64,000 nucleotides of DNA from Duganella fentianensis (GCF_009857835.1 NZ_WWCL01000001.1:868001-932000), one strand, 5' to 3'. Shown: positions 38,892 through 47,953, counted from the first letter of the stretch. Numbers and translations are program-made. Notes: generated by a model not told the origin, from the sequence alone.

Positions 38892-40414
38892 GGGCGGCCC
38901 TCGATGGCCGGCAATTGGCCCTGATTCCAGCGGTTGAGCGACTGGCTGACGGCTGCCGTCAGCTGGTCCAGCGGCATGCCGGATGCAGCGGTAATTGCCG
39001 CTTCCATGCCCAGCGTTGCCTGCAGACGCGAAGCTGCGGCCTGGGCGTTGGAGATCGCCTGATAGCGGCGCAGCTGGGACAGCACGGCGGCGCTCTGCTG
39101 CGAGACGCGGTCTAGTGCCGACTGTTTCTGCGCCTCGGCCTGATTACTGATGTGCTGCGCCAGACGGGTGTCGACGGCTGCGATGGCATCGGCACGGGTG
39201 TACTGGCGTGCGGCGTTGGCATACTGCAGGCGGGCCACGTGCAGCTGGCTCAGTACGGCCATCTGGGTAGCCATGCGGCGCTGTTCGGCCAGCGCTACGC
39301 CGGCTTCGGCCAGCCGCATCTGCGCCGGAGCAGACAGCAGGCCGAGCAGGTTGAAGGAAATCTGTGCGCCAGCTTCGTTCCAGTTCTGGTGGATCAGATA
39401 ATCGTCATTGCTGTGCTTGACGCCATAGTTGAACGACAGGCCAGGGAAGATTTTCAGCAGCGCGCGGCGGGTTTCCTGCTGGGCGATGCGGGCGTTGTAC
39501 ATGCCTTCGCGCAGGTCCGGGTTGCGCAGCAGTGCATATTCTTCCAGCCGTTCGACCGGCTGCTGCAGCCAGGCGGTGCCGACTTCGGCGGCGGGCTCCT
39601 GCACGCTGTAGTCCGTCGTCAGTGGCAGGCTGGTCAGCGTGGCCAGTTCAATTTTGCTGGTCGACAGCTCCTGCTCTATGGCTTCGAGCAGGCGCAGGTT
39701 CTCCAGCAGCTGGCGCTGGTAGCGCAGCGGTTCCAGCGGTGAACGGATGCGGTCGTCTTCGGCCTTGCGCGCATCGGCGAGGGCGGTCTCCGAGTCGCTG
39801 ATGGTCTGGCGCAGCTGAGGCAGCAGTTTTTGTGCGGCGACGACGCGCCAGTAGGCCGAGCGTACGTCCTGCACCAGATTGTTGAGGGCTTTGCGATGGC
39901 GTTCGGCGGCGATCAGTACGCGGTCGGCATTCTGGCGTGCGGCGTAATAGCTCTGGCCGAAGTCCAGCAGGCTCCAGGAAATCCCCACTTCGCTGGTGAC
40001 TGACTGACGGCTGGACGAAATATAGGGGTGGGCCAGCGATGGGGTGCCAGTGACGGAATCCGTGCTACGGGTGATCAGATCGTTGTTGCGGTCGCGGTAG
40101 CCGGCTGAAGCGATTACCTTGGGGAGTAGGTCGAACTGGCCGAGATCCAGCGTGCCCTGGGCTACGGCTTCTTCCATGGCGCGCAGACGGCGGTCGGCGT
40201 TGTACTTGATGGCGCGGGCAATGGCGCCATCCAGCGTCAACACGCCCGTTAGCGGCTCGACGTCACGGGCGAGATGGGCTTTGTCCCGTTCCAGTGTGCT
40301 GCGTACTTCGGGCAGTGTGAGCTGGGATTGTTCTACCTTGAGCGTGGAGCAACCTGTGAGCAGAAACAGACCCAGGGACAGGGGAGCAAGAACGGAAAGT
40401 TGGCTGGAACGCAT
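38888..40414 (-). CDS. TolC-family outer-membrane lipoprotein
   Basis: A 508-residue TolC-like channel protein with a lipoprotein signal (LFLLTGC, Cys 22), followed by two outer membrane efflux repeats with long helical stretches. The gene is first of the five-gene export operon. The ATG at 40414 is chosen; an adjacent in-frame TTG precedes it. A long inverted repeat (40430-40472) lies just upstream. It probably forms the outer-membrane exit for the giant protein. Confidence 0.87.
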   Translation of the reverse strand: MRSSQLSVLAPLSLGLFLLTGCSTLKVEQSQLTLPEVRSTLERDKAHLARDVEPLTGVLTLDGAIARAIKYNADRRLRAMEEAVAQGTLDLGQFDLLPKVIASAGYRDRNNDLITRSTDSVTGTPSLAHPYISSSRQSVTSEVGISWSLLDFGQSYYAARQNADRVLIAAERHRKALNNLVQDVRSAYWRVVAAQKLLPQLRQTISDSETALADARKAEDDRIRSPLEPLRYQRQLLENLRLLEAIEQELSTSKIELATLTSLPLTTDYSVQEPAAEVGTAWLQQPVERLEEYALLRNPDLREGMYNARIAQQETRRALLKIFPGLSFNYGVKHSNDDYLIHQNWNEAGAQISFNLLGLLSAPAQMRLAEAGVALAEQRRMATQMAVLSQLHVARLQYANAARQYTRADAIAAVDTRLAQHISNQAEAQKQSALDRVSQQSAAVLSQLRRYQAISNAQAAASRLQATLGMEAAITAASGMPLDQLTAAVSQSLNRWNQGQLPAIEGRP

Positions 40415-40429
40415 CAAGACATCTCTTGG

Positions 40430-40472
40430 TAGTTAAGAATGATTGATAAAATGTTCATCTTATTCTTAACTA
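40430..40472. promoter_or_regulatory. 11-bp perfect inverted repeat upstream of the export operon
   Basis: TAGTTAAGAAT (40430-40440) and ATTCTTAACTA (40462-40472) are perfect inverted repeats separated by 21 bp of AT-rich sequence, starting 15 bp from the tolC start. It could be a regulator operator or a 5'-UTR hairpin controlling translation. Confidence 0.6.
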
Positions 40473-40600
40473 AAGGAAACGGGTATCCGCAATTTGGACT
40501 GTTTTTTGGGGGCTTTGCAGCTAGTTTGAGCCAGCGCAAGCGGCAGGCGCGGTAGGCGGGTTGCTGCGGCGCCGCGGAAGGAAGCGATTTGCGCGGAAAT

Positions 40601-40632
40601 AAAAAAAGGGAAGCCAGTGGCTTCCCTTTTTT
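40601..40632 (-). terminator. Terminator of rne (bidirectional form)
   Basis: An 8-bp stem GGGAAGCC/GGCTTCCC (40608-40615, 40619-40626) with a 3-nt loop is flanked by seven A (40601-40607) and six T (40627-40632). It lies 23 bp past the rne stop and isolates the export operon from rne read-through. Confidence 0.9.
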
Positions 40633-40654
40633 GGTGGCGAGACTGCCGGCCAGA

Positions 40655-43600
40655 TTAGCGGCGGGTATCGACCTGGATCAGCGGCTCATCCGACTGCGGG
40701 GGCAGTGGTTTGCGCTCGCGTGGCTTGCGTACTGGCGCCACGATGGCAGCCGCCGCTTCCTGTGCAGCACGCAGCTTGGCAGGATCAGTGGCCGCCAGCG
40801 TCAGACCGGCGGAGCTCAGCAGTGAATTCAGATCCGTGGCCGGAGCAGCTGCAGGCGCAGGTGCAGCGACTGGTGCCGGTGCCACGACGACTGCTTCGGC
40901 AGGCACTGGCGCAGCAGCGACTTCAGGGCTGGCAACTGCCGGTGCGGCTTCTACCACTGGTTCAGCAGCAACCGCTGCGGCAACTTCCACTACCGGCGCA
41001 GCGGCAACCTCGGCCACTGGCGCAGCGACTGGTGCAGCAGCGACTTCAGCGACGACAGGTGCAGCTTCTGCCACAGCTACCGCTTCGACTGCCGGAGCAG
41101 CAACTTCAGCGGCAACTGGCGCAGCCTCGGCAGCCGGGCTAGGCGCCGGCGCTGGCGCTGGCGCTGCAACAGGCGCTTCTGCAACTGCTACAGGTGCAGG
41201 GGCAGCGGCTTCCACGGCGGCAGCAGCAACCGGTGCAGCTACTTCAGCGGCGACTGGTGCGGCGGCAACGGCTTCCACTGCGGCTTCCACTACAGCTGGC
41301 GCGGCGGCAGCGGCTTCGCTGACAGCAGCTACAGGTGCTTCGGCCGTATCAGCCGGTGCCACGGTGAACTTCAGCGTACCCTGTTCGCCCTGTTCGCCAG
41401 CAAGGGCTTCCTGACCTTCGGCGCCATCGCGCTCGCGGCGGTTACGGTTGCGGCCACCACGACGGCGGCGGCGGCGTGGCTCTTCGCCATCGGCAGCCTC
41501 GTTTTCTTCACCTTCCGGACCATTCTGCGGTGCAGCTTTCAGGATGGTGGTGGCGGCGTCCGTGGCCGGACCGTTCAGCGCGGCGGCTGGATTGAGTACC
41601 AGTTCTTCCGCTTTGGCTTCCTGGCTGGCTTTCTCGCCACGAGGTTCACGCGGTGGGCGTGGAGCGCGCTCGCGTGGTGCTGCTGCTTCGCCGTTCTGGC
41701 CTTCACGGGGTTCGCGTGGTTCGCGCGGTGGACGTGGTGGACGGGCTGGGCGGCCATTGCTTTCGCCTTTGCCTTCTTCGCTGCCCGGACGGGCGGCACC
41801 GGCTTCGCGTTCCTCACGCTCGCCGCGGCCAGCTTTGCCGCTACGGTTACGGCCACGTGCGCCACGACCGTTGCGCTCGCCACGGTCACCGGCAGGGGTT
41901 TTCACCACGATGGTCGGCTGCTGTGGCAGAGCGGCAGGTGCCGGCTCTGGGCTCAGGAAGCTGAACAGACGGGCGAAGAAGCCTTTCTTCGGTGCGGTCG
42001 GAGCCGGTGCTGGCACAGGCTTGATGACGGTTTCGCTGGCTTTATTGCGTTCCACCATAGGCGCCGGCTGATCCGGCGTAATGGTTTTGACGACGGCTTC
42101 CTGACGCGGCTTGGCTTCTTCCTTCTGGCGCTTGCTGTAGGCCATGTCGGTTTCTGCCTGCTCGGCCAGGTTGTAGCTGGCCTGATGGTCTTCCAGGCGC
42201 GGATCGTCGTGCTTGATGCGTTCCAGCTTGTAGTGCGGGGTTTCCAGATGCTTGTTCGGCACCAGAATGATGGTGATGCGATGACGCGTTTCGATCTTCA
42301 GCACTTCGCCGCGTTTTTCGTTGAGCAGGAAGGCGGCAACGTCCACCGGCACTTGCACGTGGATGGTGGCCGAGTTTTCCTTCATCGCTTCTTCCTGAAT
42401 AATCCGCAGCACTTGCAGGGCGGACGATTCGGTATCGCGGATGTGGCCGGTGCCGGAGCAGCGCGGGCAGGTCACATGCGAACCTTCGGACAGGGAAGGG
42501 CGCAGACGCTGGCGCGACAGTTCCATCAGGCCGAAGCGGGAAATCTTGCCCATCTGTACGCGGGCACGGTCGTGGTGCAGCGCATCTTTCAGACGCTGTT
42601 CCACTTCACGCTGGTTCTTGGCCACTTCCATGTCGATGAAGTCGATCACGATCAGGCCGCCCAGGTCACGCAGACGCAGCTGACGGGCAACCTCTTCGGC
42701 CGCTTCGCAGTTGGTGTTGAAGGCCGTGGTTTCGATGTCCGAACCGCGGGTGGCGCGGGCCGAGTTGACGTCGACAGAAACCAGCGCTTCGGTGTGGTCG
42801 ATCACGATGGCGCCGCCCGATGGCAGCGGTACGGTACGCGAGTAGGCCGTTTCGATCTGGTGTTCGATCTGGAAACGCGAGAACAGCGGTACGTCGTCGC
42901 TGTAGCGTTTTACACGGTGCACCATGTCGGGCATCACGTGGCTCATGAACTGGTGCGCCTGCTCGTAGATCTCGTCGGTATCGATCAGGATCTCGCCGAT
43001 ATCAGGCTGGAAGTAATCGCGAATCGCGCGGATCACCAGCGACGATTCCTGATAGATCAGGAATGCGCCCGGAGCCGACTTGCCGGCGCCTTCGATCGCG
43101 CGCCAGAGTTGCATCAGGTAGTTCAAGTCCCACTGCAGTTCATCGACATTGCGGCCGATGCCGGCGGTGCGGGCGATCACGGACATGCCTGGTGGCAGGT
43201 CCAGCTTGTCCATGGTTTCGCGCAGTTCCTGACGCTCTTCACCTTCGACACGGCGCGAAACGCCACCACCGCGCGGGTTGTTCGGCATCAGCACCAGATA
43301 GCGGCCCGCCAGCGAAACGAAGGAGGTCAGGGCAGCGCCTTTGTTGCCGCGCTCTTCCTTCTCCACCTGCACCATGATTTCCTGGCCTTCGCGCAGCGCT
43401 TCCTTGATGGTCGCGTTGCGTACGTCTATGCCTTCACGGAAATAAGTGCGTGCAACTTCTTTGAATGGCAGGAAACCGTGGCGATCTTCACCGTAGCTGA
43501 CGAAGCAGGCTTCGAGCGACGGTTCGATGCGGGTGATCACGCCTTTGTAGATATTCGACTTGCGCTGTTCGCGGCCCGCCGTTTCGATGTCGATATCGAT

Positions 43601-43672
43601 CAGTTTCTGACCGTCGACGATGGCTACGCGCAGCTCCTCTTGCTGCGTAGCATTAAACAACATGCGTTTCAT
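40655..43672 (-). CDS. rne: Ribonuclease E
   Basis: A 1,005-residue endoribonuclease for mRNA decay and rRNA/tRNA maturation. The start at 43672 gives MKRMLFNATQQEELRVAIVD, the standard opening. The S1 domain (about residues 38-120), catalytic aspartate segment LIVIDFIDMEVAKNQREVE and Zn-link CPRCSGTGHIRD are visible. The C-terminal half is a disordered scaffold: Arg-rich RNA-binding stretches (RRRRRRGGRNRNRRERD), then about 200 residues of Ala/Val/Pro low complexity, and a short conserved tail. It is divergent from rluC, as in many proteobacteria. Confidence 0.96.
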   Translation of the reverse strand: MKRMLFNATQQEELRVAIVDGQKLIDIDIETAGREQRKSNIYKGVITRIEPSLEACFVSYGEDRHGFLPFKEVARTYFREGIDVRNATIKEALREGQEIMVQVEKEERGNKGAALTSFVSLAGRYLVLMPNNPRGGGVSRRVEGEERQELRETMDKLDLPPGMSVIARTAGIGRNVDELQWDLNYLMQLWRAIEGAGKSAPGAFLIYQESSLVIRAIRDYFQPDIGEILIDTDEIYEQAHQFMSHVMPDMVHRVKRYSDDVPLFSRFQIEHQIETAYSRTVPLPSGGAIVIDHTEALVSVDVNSARATRGSDIETTAFNTNCEAAEEVARQLRLRDLGGLIVIDFIDMEVAKNQREVEQRLKDALHHDRARVQMGKISRFGLMELSRQRLRPSLSEGSHVTCPRCSGTGHIRDTESSALQVLRIIQEEAMKENSATIHVQVPVDVAAFLLNEKRGEVLKIETRHRITIILVPNKHLETPHYKLERIKHDDPRLEDHQASYNLAEQAETDMAYSKRQKEEAKPRQEAVVKTITPDQPAPMVERNKASETVIKPVPAPAPTAPKKGFFARLFSFLSPEPAPAALPQQPTIVVKTPAGDRGERNGRGARGRNRSGKAGRGEREEREAGAARPGSEEGKGESNGRPARPPRPPREPREPREGQNGEAAAPRERAPRPPREPRGEKASQEAKAEELVLNPAAALNGPATDAATTILKAAPQNGPEGEENEAADGEEPRRRRRRGGRNRNRRERDGAEGQEALAGEQGEQGTLKFTVAPADTAEAPVAAVSEAAAAAPAVVEAAVEAVAAAPVAAEVAAPVAAAAVEAAAPAPVAVAEAPVAAPAPAPAPSPAAEAAPVAAEVAAPAVEAVAVAEAAPVVAEVAAAPVAAPVAEVAAAPVVEVAAAVAAEPVVEAAPAVASPEVAAAPVPAEAVVVAPAPVAAPAPAAAPATDLNSLLSSAGLTLAATDPAKLRAAQEAAAAIVAPVRKPRERKPLPPQSDEPLIQVDTRR

Positions 43673-44365
43673 TTTTATAAACTCCGCGACCCTAAGGTCA
43701 TCTCTGTGCCAGCTAGCCGCAGGGCGGCCAGATGACGTGGTACAGGGATATACGCGAGAACGGGAGTGATGGCGGTGGGTATGCCCATCCTGTGCGTAGT
43801 CGCAGCGCACCCCTCGGGGAGCACTACGCGGCCGCAACTGGGCGCATGAAGCCGATCGTCATGCCGCTGTGTTCGCATCACCAGCAACTCATCCATGCGG
43901 CCCCGACGGACGGCAGAGAATCGCGGGCGGTGAACAGCCTCGGTTGGGCCAGATCCTGGCCGGGCTCGCATACTGCACGCCACAGACTGCTAAGGTCGCT
44001 GATGGCAACCCTGCGTCGTACGTGCAGCAAAGACCGGGGTCTGGCAAAGACGGCAAGCGTTATCTACTTCATCAACCGGACAGCTGGACCCTTGATCCAT
44101 CTGCCCGGACTTTATCCTTACAAAGCTATCACTTTAATTCTACGTCCCTGCCTGTCTCCGATTACAACTGCGGTGCAACCCTGAGCCCGGCAAGGGCGGT
44201 GCGTATACATTTTTTTCCTCTGAATTTGCAATTAGGCGAGGCCAGTGGAGACGCCCCTGTGTAAAATGTGCTTTTATTCTTACACTTTCCGCAGTGTGAA
44301 CTGCAGCGAAACGATTATATATTCAAAATGAAGGACTTAGAGAGATTTCTGGGAAGACAGAGCAA
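43673..44365. other. Long rne leader / rne-rluC divergent region
   Basis: Nearly 700 bp with no convincing gene; open frames here lack coding features. On the rne side a strong stem-loop lies at 43794-43829 (GCGTAG with CTACGC enclosing CCCC/GGGG), 120-155 nt upstream of the rne ATG. In E. coli a long rne 5'-UTR mediates autoregulation by RNase E; a similar role here is inferred. AT-rich sequence at 44300-44335 (GATTATATATTC) probably holds the divergent promoters. Confidence 0.5.
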
Positions 44366-45364
44366 ATGAGGCAACAAAAAGATGTTTCCCCGCCTTCAAC
44401 ACCACAAGAGCGCCCGCAAAATTCGCTGCAAGCACAGTTTGTGACCATCACGGAAGAAGAAGCGGGCCAGCGTATTGACAATTATTTATTGCGCGTCTGC
44501 AAGGGCGTGCCGAAAAGCCACGTCTACCGCATCCTGCGTTCGGGCGAAGTACGGGTCAATAAGGGCCGGATCGACCAGCTTTACCGGCTGGTGGCGGGGG
44601 ATATGGTGCGGATACCGCCTATCCGCATCGCCGAGAAGGCTGAAAACAGCCATGTGCCGGCGGCCGAATTCAGCGTCATTTTCGAAGATGCCCACCTGCT
44701 GGTGATCGATAAACCGGCCGGCGTGGCCGTGCACGGCGGCTCCGGCGTATCGTTCGGCGTGATCGAGCAGTTGCGCGCAGCCCGTCCGGAAGCCAAGTTT
44801 CTGGAACTGGTGCACCGGCTGGACCGCGATACGTCCGGTTTATTGTTGTTAGCAAAGAAACGTTCGGCCCTGACCAGCCTGCATGAGCAGATGCGCGACG
44901 GCCATACGGACAAGCGTTATCTGACCATGGTGGCCGGCGACTGGAAGAATGCCCGCCAGCACGTCAAACTGGCGCTGCATAAATATAGTACGGCCGACGG
45001 CGAACGGCGTGTGGCCGTGCAGGCCGACGGTCAGCCTTCGCACACGGTATTTACCTTGCTGAAGAAGTTCAAGGACTATGCCCTGCTGGAAGCGGAACTG
45101 AAAACGGGGCGTACCCACCAGATCCGTGTGCACACCTCGGCCTCCGGCTTTCCTATATTAGGTGACGATAAATACGGTGATTTCGCCCTGAACAAGGCCT
45201 TGCAGAAGGCCACCGACGAGCGTGGCGCGCTGAAACGCATGTTTCTGCACGCCTACCAGATTACGTTTACCCATCCGGAGTCGGGCAAAATCATGACCCT
45301 GAAAGCGCCTTTAGCGCCCGAATGTGAGCGATTCTTGTTAAGCTTAGGGAAACCAGTTAACTAA
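44366..45364 (+). CDS. rluC: 23S rRNA pseudouridine synthase RluC
   Basis: A 332-residue RluA-family synthase that modifies U955/U2504/U2580 of 23S rRNA. It has an N-terminal S4 domain (about residues 35-95, GQRIDNYLLRVCKGVP) and the catalytic motif LVHRLDRDTSGLLLLAK. TGRTHQIRVH is also present. Divergent from rne. The ribosome site is weak. Confidence 0.95.
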   Translation: MRQQKDVSPPSTPQERPQNSLQAQFVTITEEEAGQRIDNYLLRVCKGVPKSHVYRILRSGEVRVNKGRIDQLYRLVAGDMVRIPPIRIAEKAENSHVPAAEFSVIFEDAHLLVIDKPAGVAVHGGSGVSFGVIEQLRAARPEAKFLELVHRLDRDTSGLLLLAKKRSALTSLHEQMRDGHTDKRYLTMVAGDWKNARQHVKLALHKYSTADGERRVAVQADGQPSHTVFTLLKKFKDYALLEAELKTGRTHQIRVHTSASGFPILGDDKYGDFALNKALQKATDERGALKRMFLHAYQITFTHPESGKIMTLKAPLAPECERFLLSLGKPVN

Positions 45365-45410
45365 TCGTAAATATCTTGAGGAGTCGCCCCTAGGGGGGCG
45401 GCCGGATTAC

Positions 45411-46070
45411 ATGGCAAGAAAGCAATTTGATTTAATCGTCTTCGATTGGGATGGAACCCTGATGGATTCCACCTCAACTATCGTGAAATGCATACAGGCG
45501 GCCGCGCGCGACCTGTCCTTGCCGATTCCGCGCGACGACGTGGCGGCCCACGTGATCGGTCTCGGCCTGCATGAAGCCATGCAGGCGGTGCTGCCCGAGG
45601 TGGATCCGGCCTACTATCCGCGCATGGTGGAGCGTTACCGCTACCATTTCCTGTCGCGCGACCATGAACTGGCGCTGTTCCCCGGCGTCCACGACATGCT
45701 GACGGAACTGTCGCAGAATGGCTATTTCCTTGCCGTGGCCACGGGCAAGAGCCGGGTAGGGCTGAACCGCGCCATGAACGATGTCAAAGTGCTGTCCCTG
45801 TTCGATGCCACCCGTTGCGCTGATGAAACATTTTCCAAGCCCCATCCTGCCATGTTGCAGGAATTAACGCGGGAGTTAGGGCAGGATATGCGCCGTACGG
45901 TGATGATAGGGGATACCACCCATGACTTGCTGATGGCCAATAACGCCGGTGCGCAGGGGATTGCTGTGCAATATGGTGCTCATCCGGTCGATCAGCTGGC
46001 GGCCTGTAATCCCTTGTACTCGGCTGCCACGGTGGCCGAACTGCACCAATGGTTGAGCGAGTACGCATGA
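45411..46070 (+). CDS. HAD-family phosphatase (Gph-like)
   Basis: A 219-residue haloacid dehalogenase-superfamily hydrolase. The nucleophile motif is FDWDGTLMDS, Thr/Ser motif II ATGKSRVG, and motif III/IV FSKPHP and MIGDTTHDLLMA. It resembles phosphoglycolate phosphatases with a cap after motif I. A GC-rich palindrome (45385-45400) lies between rluC and this gene. It overlaps the next gene by 4 bp and belongs to the rluC-sppA row. Confidence 0.9.
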   Translation: MARKQFDLIVFDWDGTLMDSTSTIVKCIQAAARDLSLPIPRDDVAAHVIGLGLHEAMQAVLPEVDPAYYPRMVERYRYHFLSRDHELALFPGVHDMLTELSQNGYFLAVATGKSRVGLNRAMNDVKVLSLFDATRCADETFSKPHPAMLQELTRELGQDMRRTVMIGDTTHDLLMANNAGAQGIAVQYGAHPVDQLAACNPLYSAATVAELHQWLSEYA

Positions 46071-46441
46071 TGGCGAACGAAGAAATCCTGATCTGCGCGG
46101 CCGACACCGTGCTCGAAGGCGGTAAAGGCGTACGTTTTCCCGTAACGGCTGGCGGCGATGATGCCACCGGCTTTGTCGTGCGCTATGGCGGACAGGCGTA
46201 TGCTTATCTGAATCGCTGCGCCCATGTACCGATAGAACTGGACTGGGCCGAAGGCGAGTTCTTCGAGTCCAGCGGCCTGTATCTGATGTGCTCCACCCAC
46301 GGCGCCGTGTATGTGCCGGAAAGCGGCCATTGTGCCGGCGGCCCTTGCAAAGGTGGCCGGCTGCGGCCTATCGCAGTGGTCGAACGCGATCAGCAACTGT
46401 ACTGGCAGCCTGACGACTATGTGCGTCCGGCCCGCGCCTGA
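46067..46441 (+). CDS. Rieske [2Fe-2S] domain protein
   Basis: A 124-residue stand-alone Rieske protein. The cluster ligands are in NRCAHVP (CxH) and MCSTHGA (CxxH). The chosen start, ATG at 46067, overlaps the upstream stop (ATGA); another ATG at 46049 is in frame. Such small ferredoxin-like proteins feed electrons to oxygenases, but no oxygenase is adjacent. It lies in the rluC-HAD-Rieske-sppA row seen in related betaproteobacteria. Confidence 0.9.
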   Translation: MMANEEILICAADTVLEGGKGVRFPVTAGGDDATGFVVRYGGQAYAYLNRCAHVPIELDWAEGEFFESSGLYLMCSTHGAVYVPESGHCAGGPCKGGRLRPIAVVERDQQLYWQPDDYVRPARA

Positions 46442-46460
46442 ATGTAGTTAAAAGATAAAT

Positions 46461-47492
46461 ATGAGCGATAACACCAGCGAAAACCCCGAAAACCAGCCCA
46501 ACGGCGCCGAAAAGTCCGTCAACTCGCCCGCCGCCAGTGCGCCGGTGGCGGCGGCGCCATGGGAGCGCGAAGTGCTGGAAAAACTGGTGTTTGCTGCCTT
46601 GAACGAGCAGAAAGCGGCTCGCCGCTGGGGCATCTTCTTCAAAGCCATTACCGTGGTGCTGGTGGTAGTGGCGCTCAGTGCCTACCTTGATCTGGGCTGG
46701 ACCGGCTCCGACGGCGAAGCGCTGGGGCGGCATACGGCGCTGATCGAGATCGAAGGTGCCATCGAATCGGAAGGCAGCGGCTCGGCGGCAGTGGTGATCC
46801 CCGCGCTGAACAAGGCTTTTTCCGACAGTGGCTCGGTGGCGGTGGTGATGCACATCAATAGCCCGGGCGGTAGCCCCGTGCAGGCCGGCATGATCGTTGA
46901 TGAAATGCACCGTCTGCGCAAAGGCTATCCGGGCAAGCCGCTGTACGTGGTGGTGGACGAAATTTGTGCCTCGGGCTGCTACTACATTGCCGCCGGTGCC
47001 GACCGCATCTATGTCAACAAGGCCAGCATCGTCGGTTCCATTGGCGTGCTGATGGATGGCTTCGGCTTCTCCGGCATCATGGACAAGGTGGGAGTGGAGC
47101 GCCGCCTGCTGACGGCGGGCGAGAACAAGGGCTTTATGGATCCGTTCAGCCCGCTTTCCGACAAGCACAAGCAATATGCCCAGTCCATGCTCAATGAAAT
47201 CCACCAACAGTTCATCCAGGTGGTGCGCGAAGGGCGCGGCAAACGTCTGAAGGAAAGCCCGGAAATGTTCTCCGGCCTGTTCTGGACGGGGGCAAAGTCC
47301 ATCGACATGGGGCTGGCCGATGCTTTCGGCACTGTCGATAGCGTGGCGCGCGATGTGATCAAGGCGGAAGACATCATCGATTACACCCAGCATGAAGGCT
47401 TGCCGGAGCGGGTGCTGAAAAAATTTGGCGCGGCGCTAGGCGCTGGCGCCATGAAAGCCAGTCTGGAGCGGGTACAGCCGGCCCTGCGCTGA
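46461..47492 (+). CDS. sppA: Signal peptide peptidase SppA (S49 family)
   Basis: A 343-residue inner-membrane protease that degrades cleaved signal peptides. It has one membrane helix (about residues 60-78) and an S49 domain with the catalytic Ser in VDEICASGCYYIAAGADR; the catalytic Lys is expected further on, but I did not locate it unambiguously. Length fits the single-domain (36-kDa) type. It is the last gene of the row, and a possible sRNA unit begins 27 bp downstream. Confidence 0.92.
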   Translation: MSDNTSENPENQPNGAEKSVNSPAASAPVAAAPWEREVLEKLVFAALNEQKAARRWGIFFKAITVVLVVVALSAYLDLGWTGSDGEALGRHTALIEIEGAIESEGSGSAAVVIPALNKAFSDSGSVAVVMHINSPGGSPVQAGMIVDEMHRLRKGYPGKPLYVVVDEICASGCYYIAAGADRIYVNKASIVGSIGVLMDGFGFSGIMDKVGVERRLLTAGENKGFMDPFSPLSDKHKQYAQSMLNEIHQQFIQVVREGRGKRLKESPEMFSGLFWTGAKSIDMGLADAFGTVDSVARDVIKAEDIIDYTQHEGLPERVLKKFGAALGAGAMKASLERVQPALR

Positions 47493-47518
47493 ATCGTGAG
47501 TATTGGTGAAAATCTCGC

Positions 47519-47546
47519 TTGCATCCCCGATGTGATGAGCTATAGT
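47519..47546 (+). promoter_or_regulatory. Sigma-70-like promoter downstream of sppA
   Basis: TTGCAT (47519-47524) and TATAGT (47541-47546) are spaced 16 bp. It faces a non-coding stretch ending at a strong terminator. Confidence 0.45.
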
Positions 47547-47552
47547 GAAGCT

Positions 47553-47725
47553 GTAGTTCTTTCCAAGGGGGGCGATATAAACAGTTTATTTTGTTTTCAC
47601 CACAATCTTGATCAGACAGACGGAACTACTACACTGCATCGTGGATGCAGCCTCGAGTGAATTGCGATTCCTCATACAGCCCCTGCCGGGGTTGAAGACA
47701 GCGGTGCAATGCCGCTGTTTTCTTT
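47553..47725 (+). ncRNA. Candidate small RNA between sppA and the RsuA-family gene
   Basis: About 173 nt bounded by a promoter-like sequence and a rho-independent terminator, with no coding potential on the plus strand. It holds three consecutive hairpins: CTGCATC/GATGCAG (47634-47640, 47644-47650), CCCC/GGGG (47680-47683, 47688-47691) and the terminator stem. I do not recognise the family. The 3' end overlaps the minus-strand small ORF. Confidence 0.35.
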
Positions 47726-47926
47726 GGGTCTGTCAGTTTGCGTAAAGCCCCCCTTATCTAACCATGCAAGAAAATCCACCTGCCGCTGCGCGTGCCATAG
47801 CTGGTTGGCGGCGACAGGCACGTCGTCATTTTGCAGGGCGTAGCGGCACTGCATGATCAGGAGCTCGGTGCGGTGGCTGGCTGCCGCTAAGGCACTTAGT
47901 GCTGGAAGTTTAGTAAGCTTAGACAT
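47672..47926 (-). CDS. Small hypothetical protein
   Basis: An 84-residue open frame beginning MSKLTKLPALSALAAASHR, with AGAGAG upstream of the ATG. It has a helical N-terminus and a central stretch QCRYALQNDDVPVAANQLWH, but no recognised domain. An inverted repeat (47954-47975) lies 28 bp upstream of the start. The 3' end overlaps the antisense sRNA candidate. Coding status uncertain. Confidence 0.45.
   Translation of the reverse strand: MSKLTKLPALSALAAASHRTELLIMQCRYALQNDDVPVAANQLWHAQRQVDFLAWLDKGGFTQTDRPKENSGIAPLSSTPAGAV
47698..47725 (+). terminator. Rho-independent terminator
   Basis: Stem ACAGCGG (47698-47704) with CCGCTGT (47712-47718), 7-nt loop, followed by TTTTCTTT. It could end either sppA read-through or the sRNA candidate. 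Confidence 0.75.
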
Positions 47927-47953
47927 AACAGTTCTCTCTGGCACATTCCTAGT

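Noticed and set aside
43732..44184. Open frames in the rne-rluC gap
   Set aside because: No ribosome site or family likeness; the region reads better as leader and promoters.
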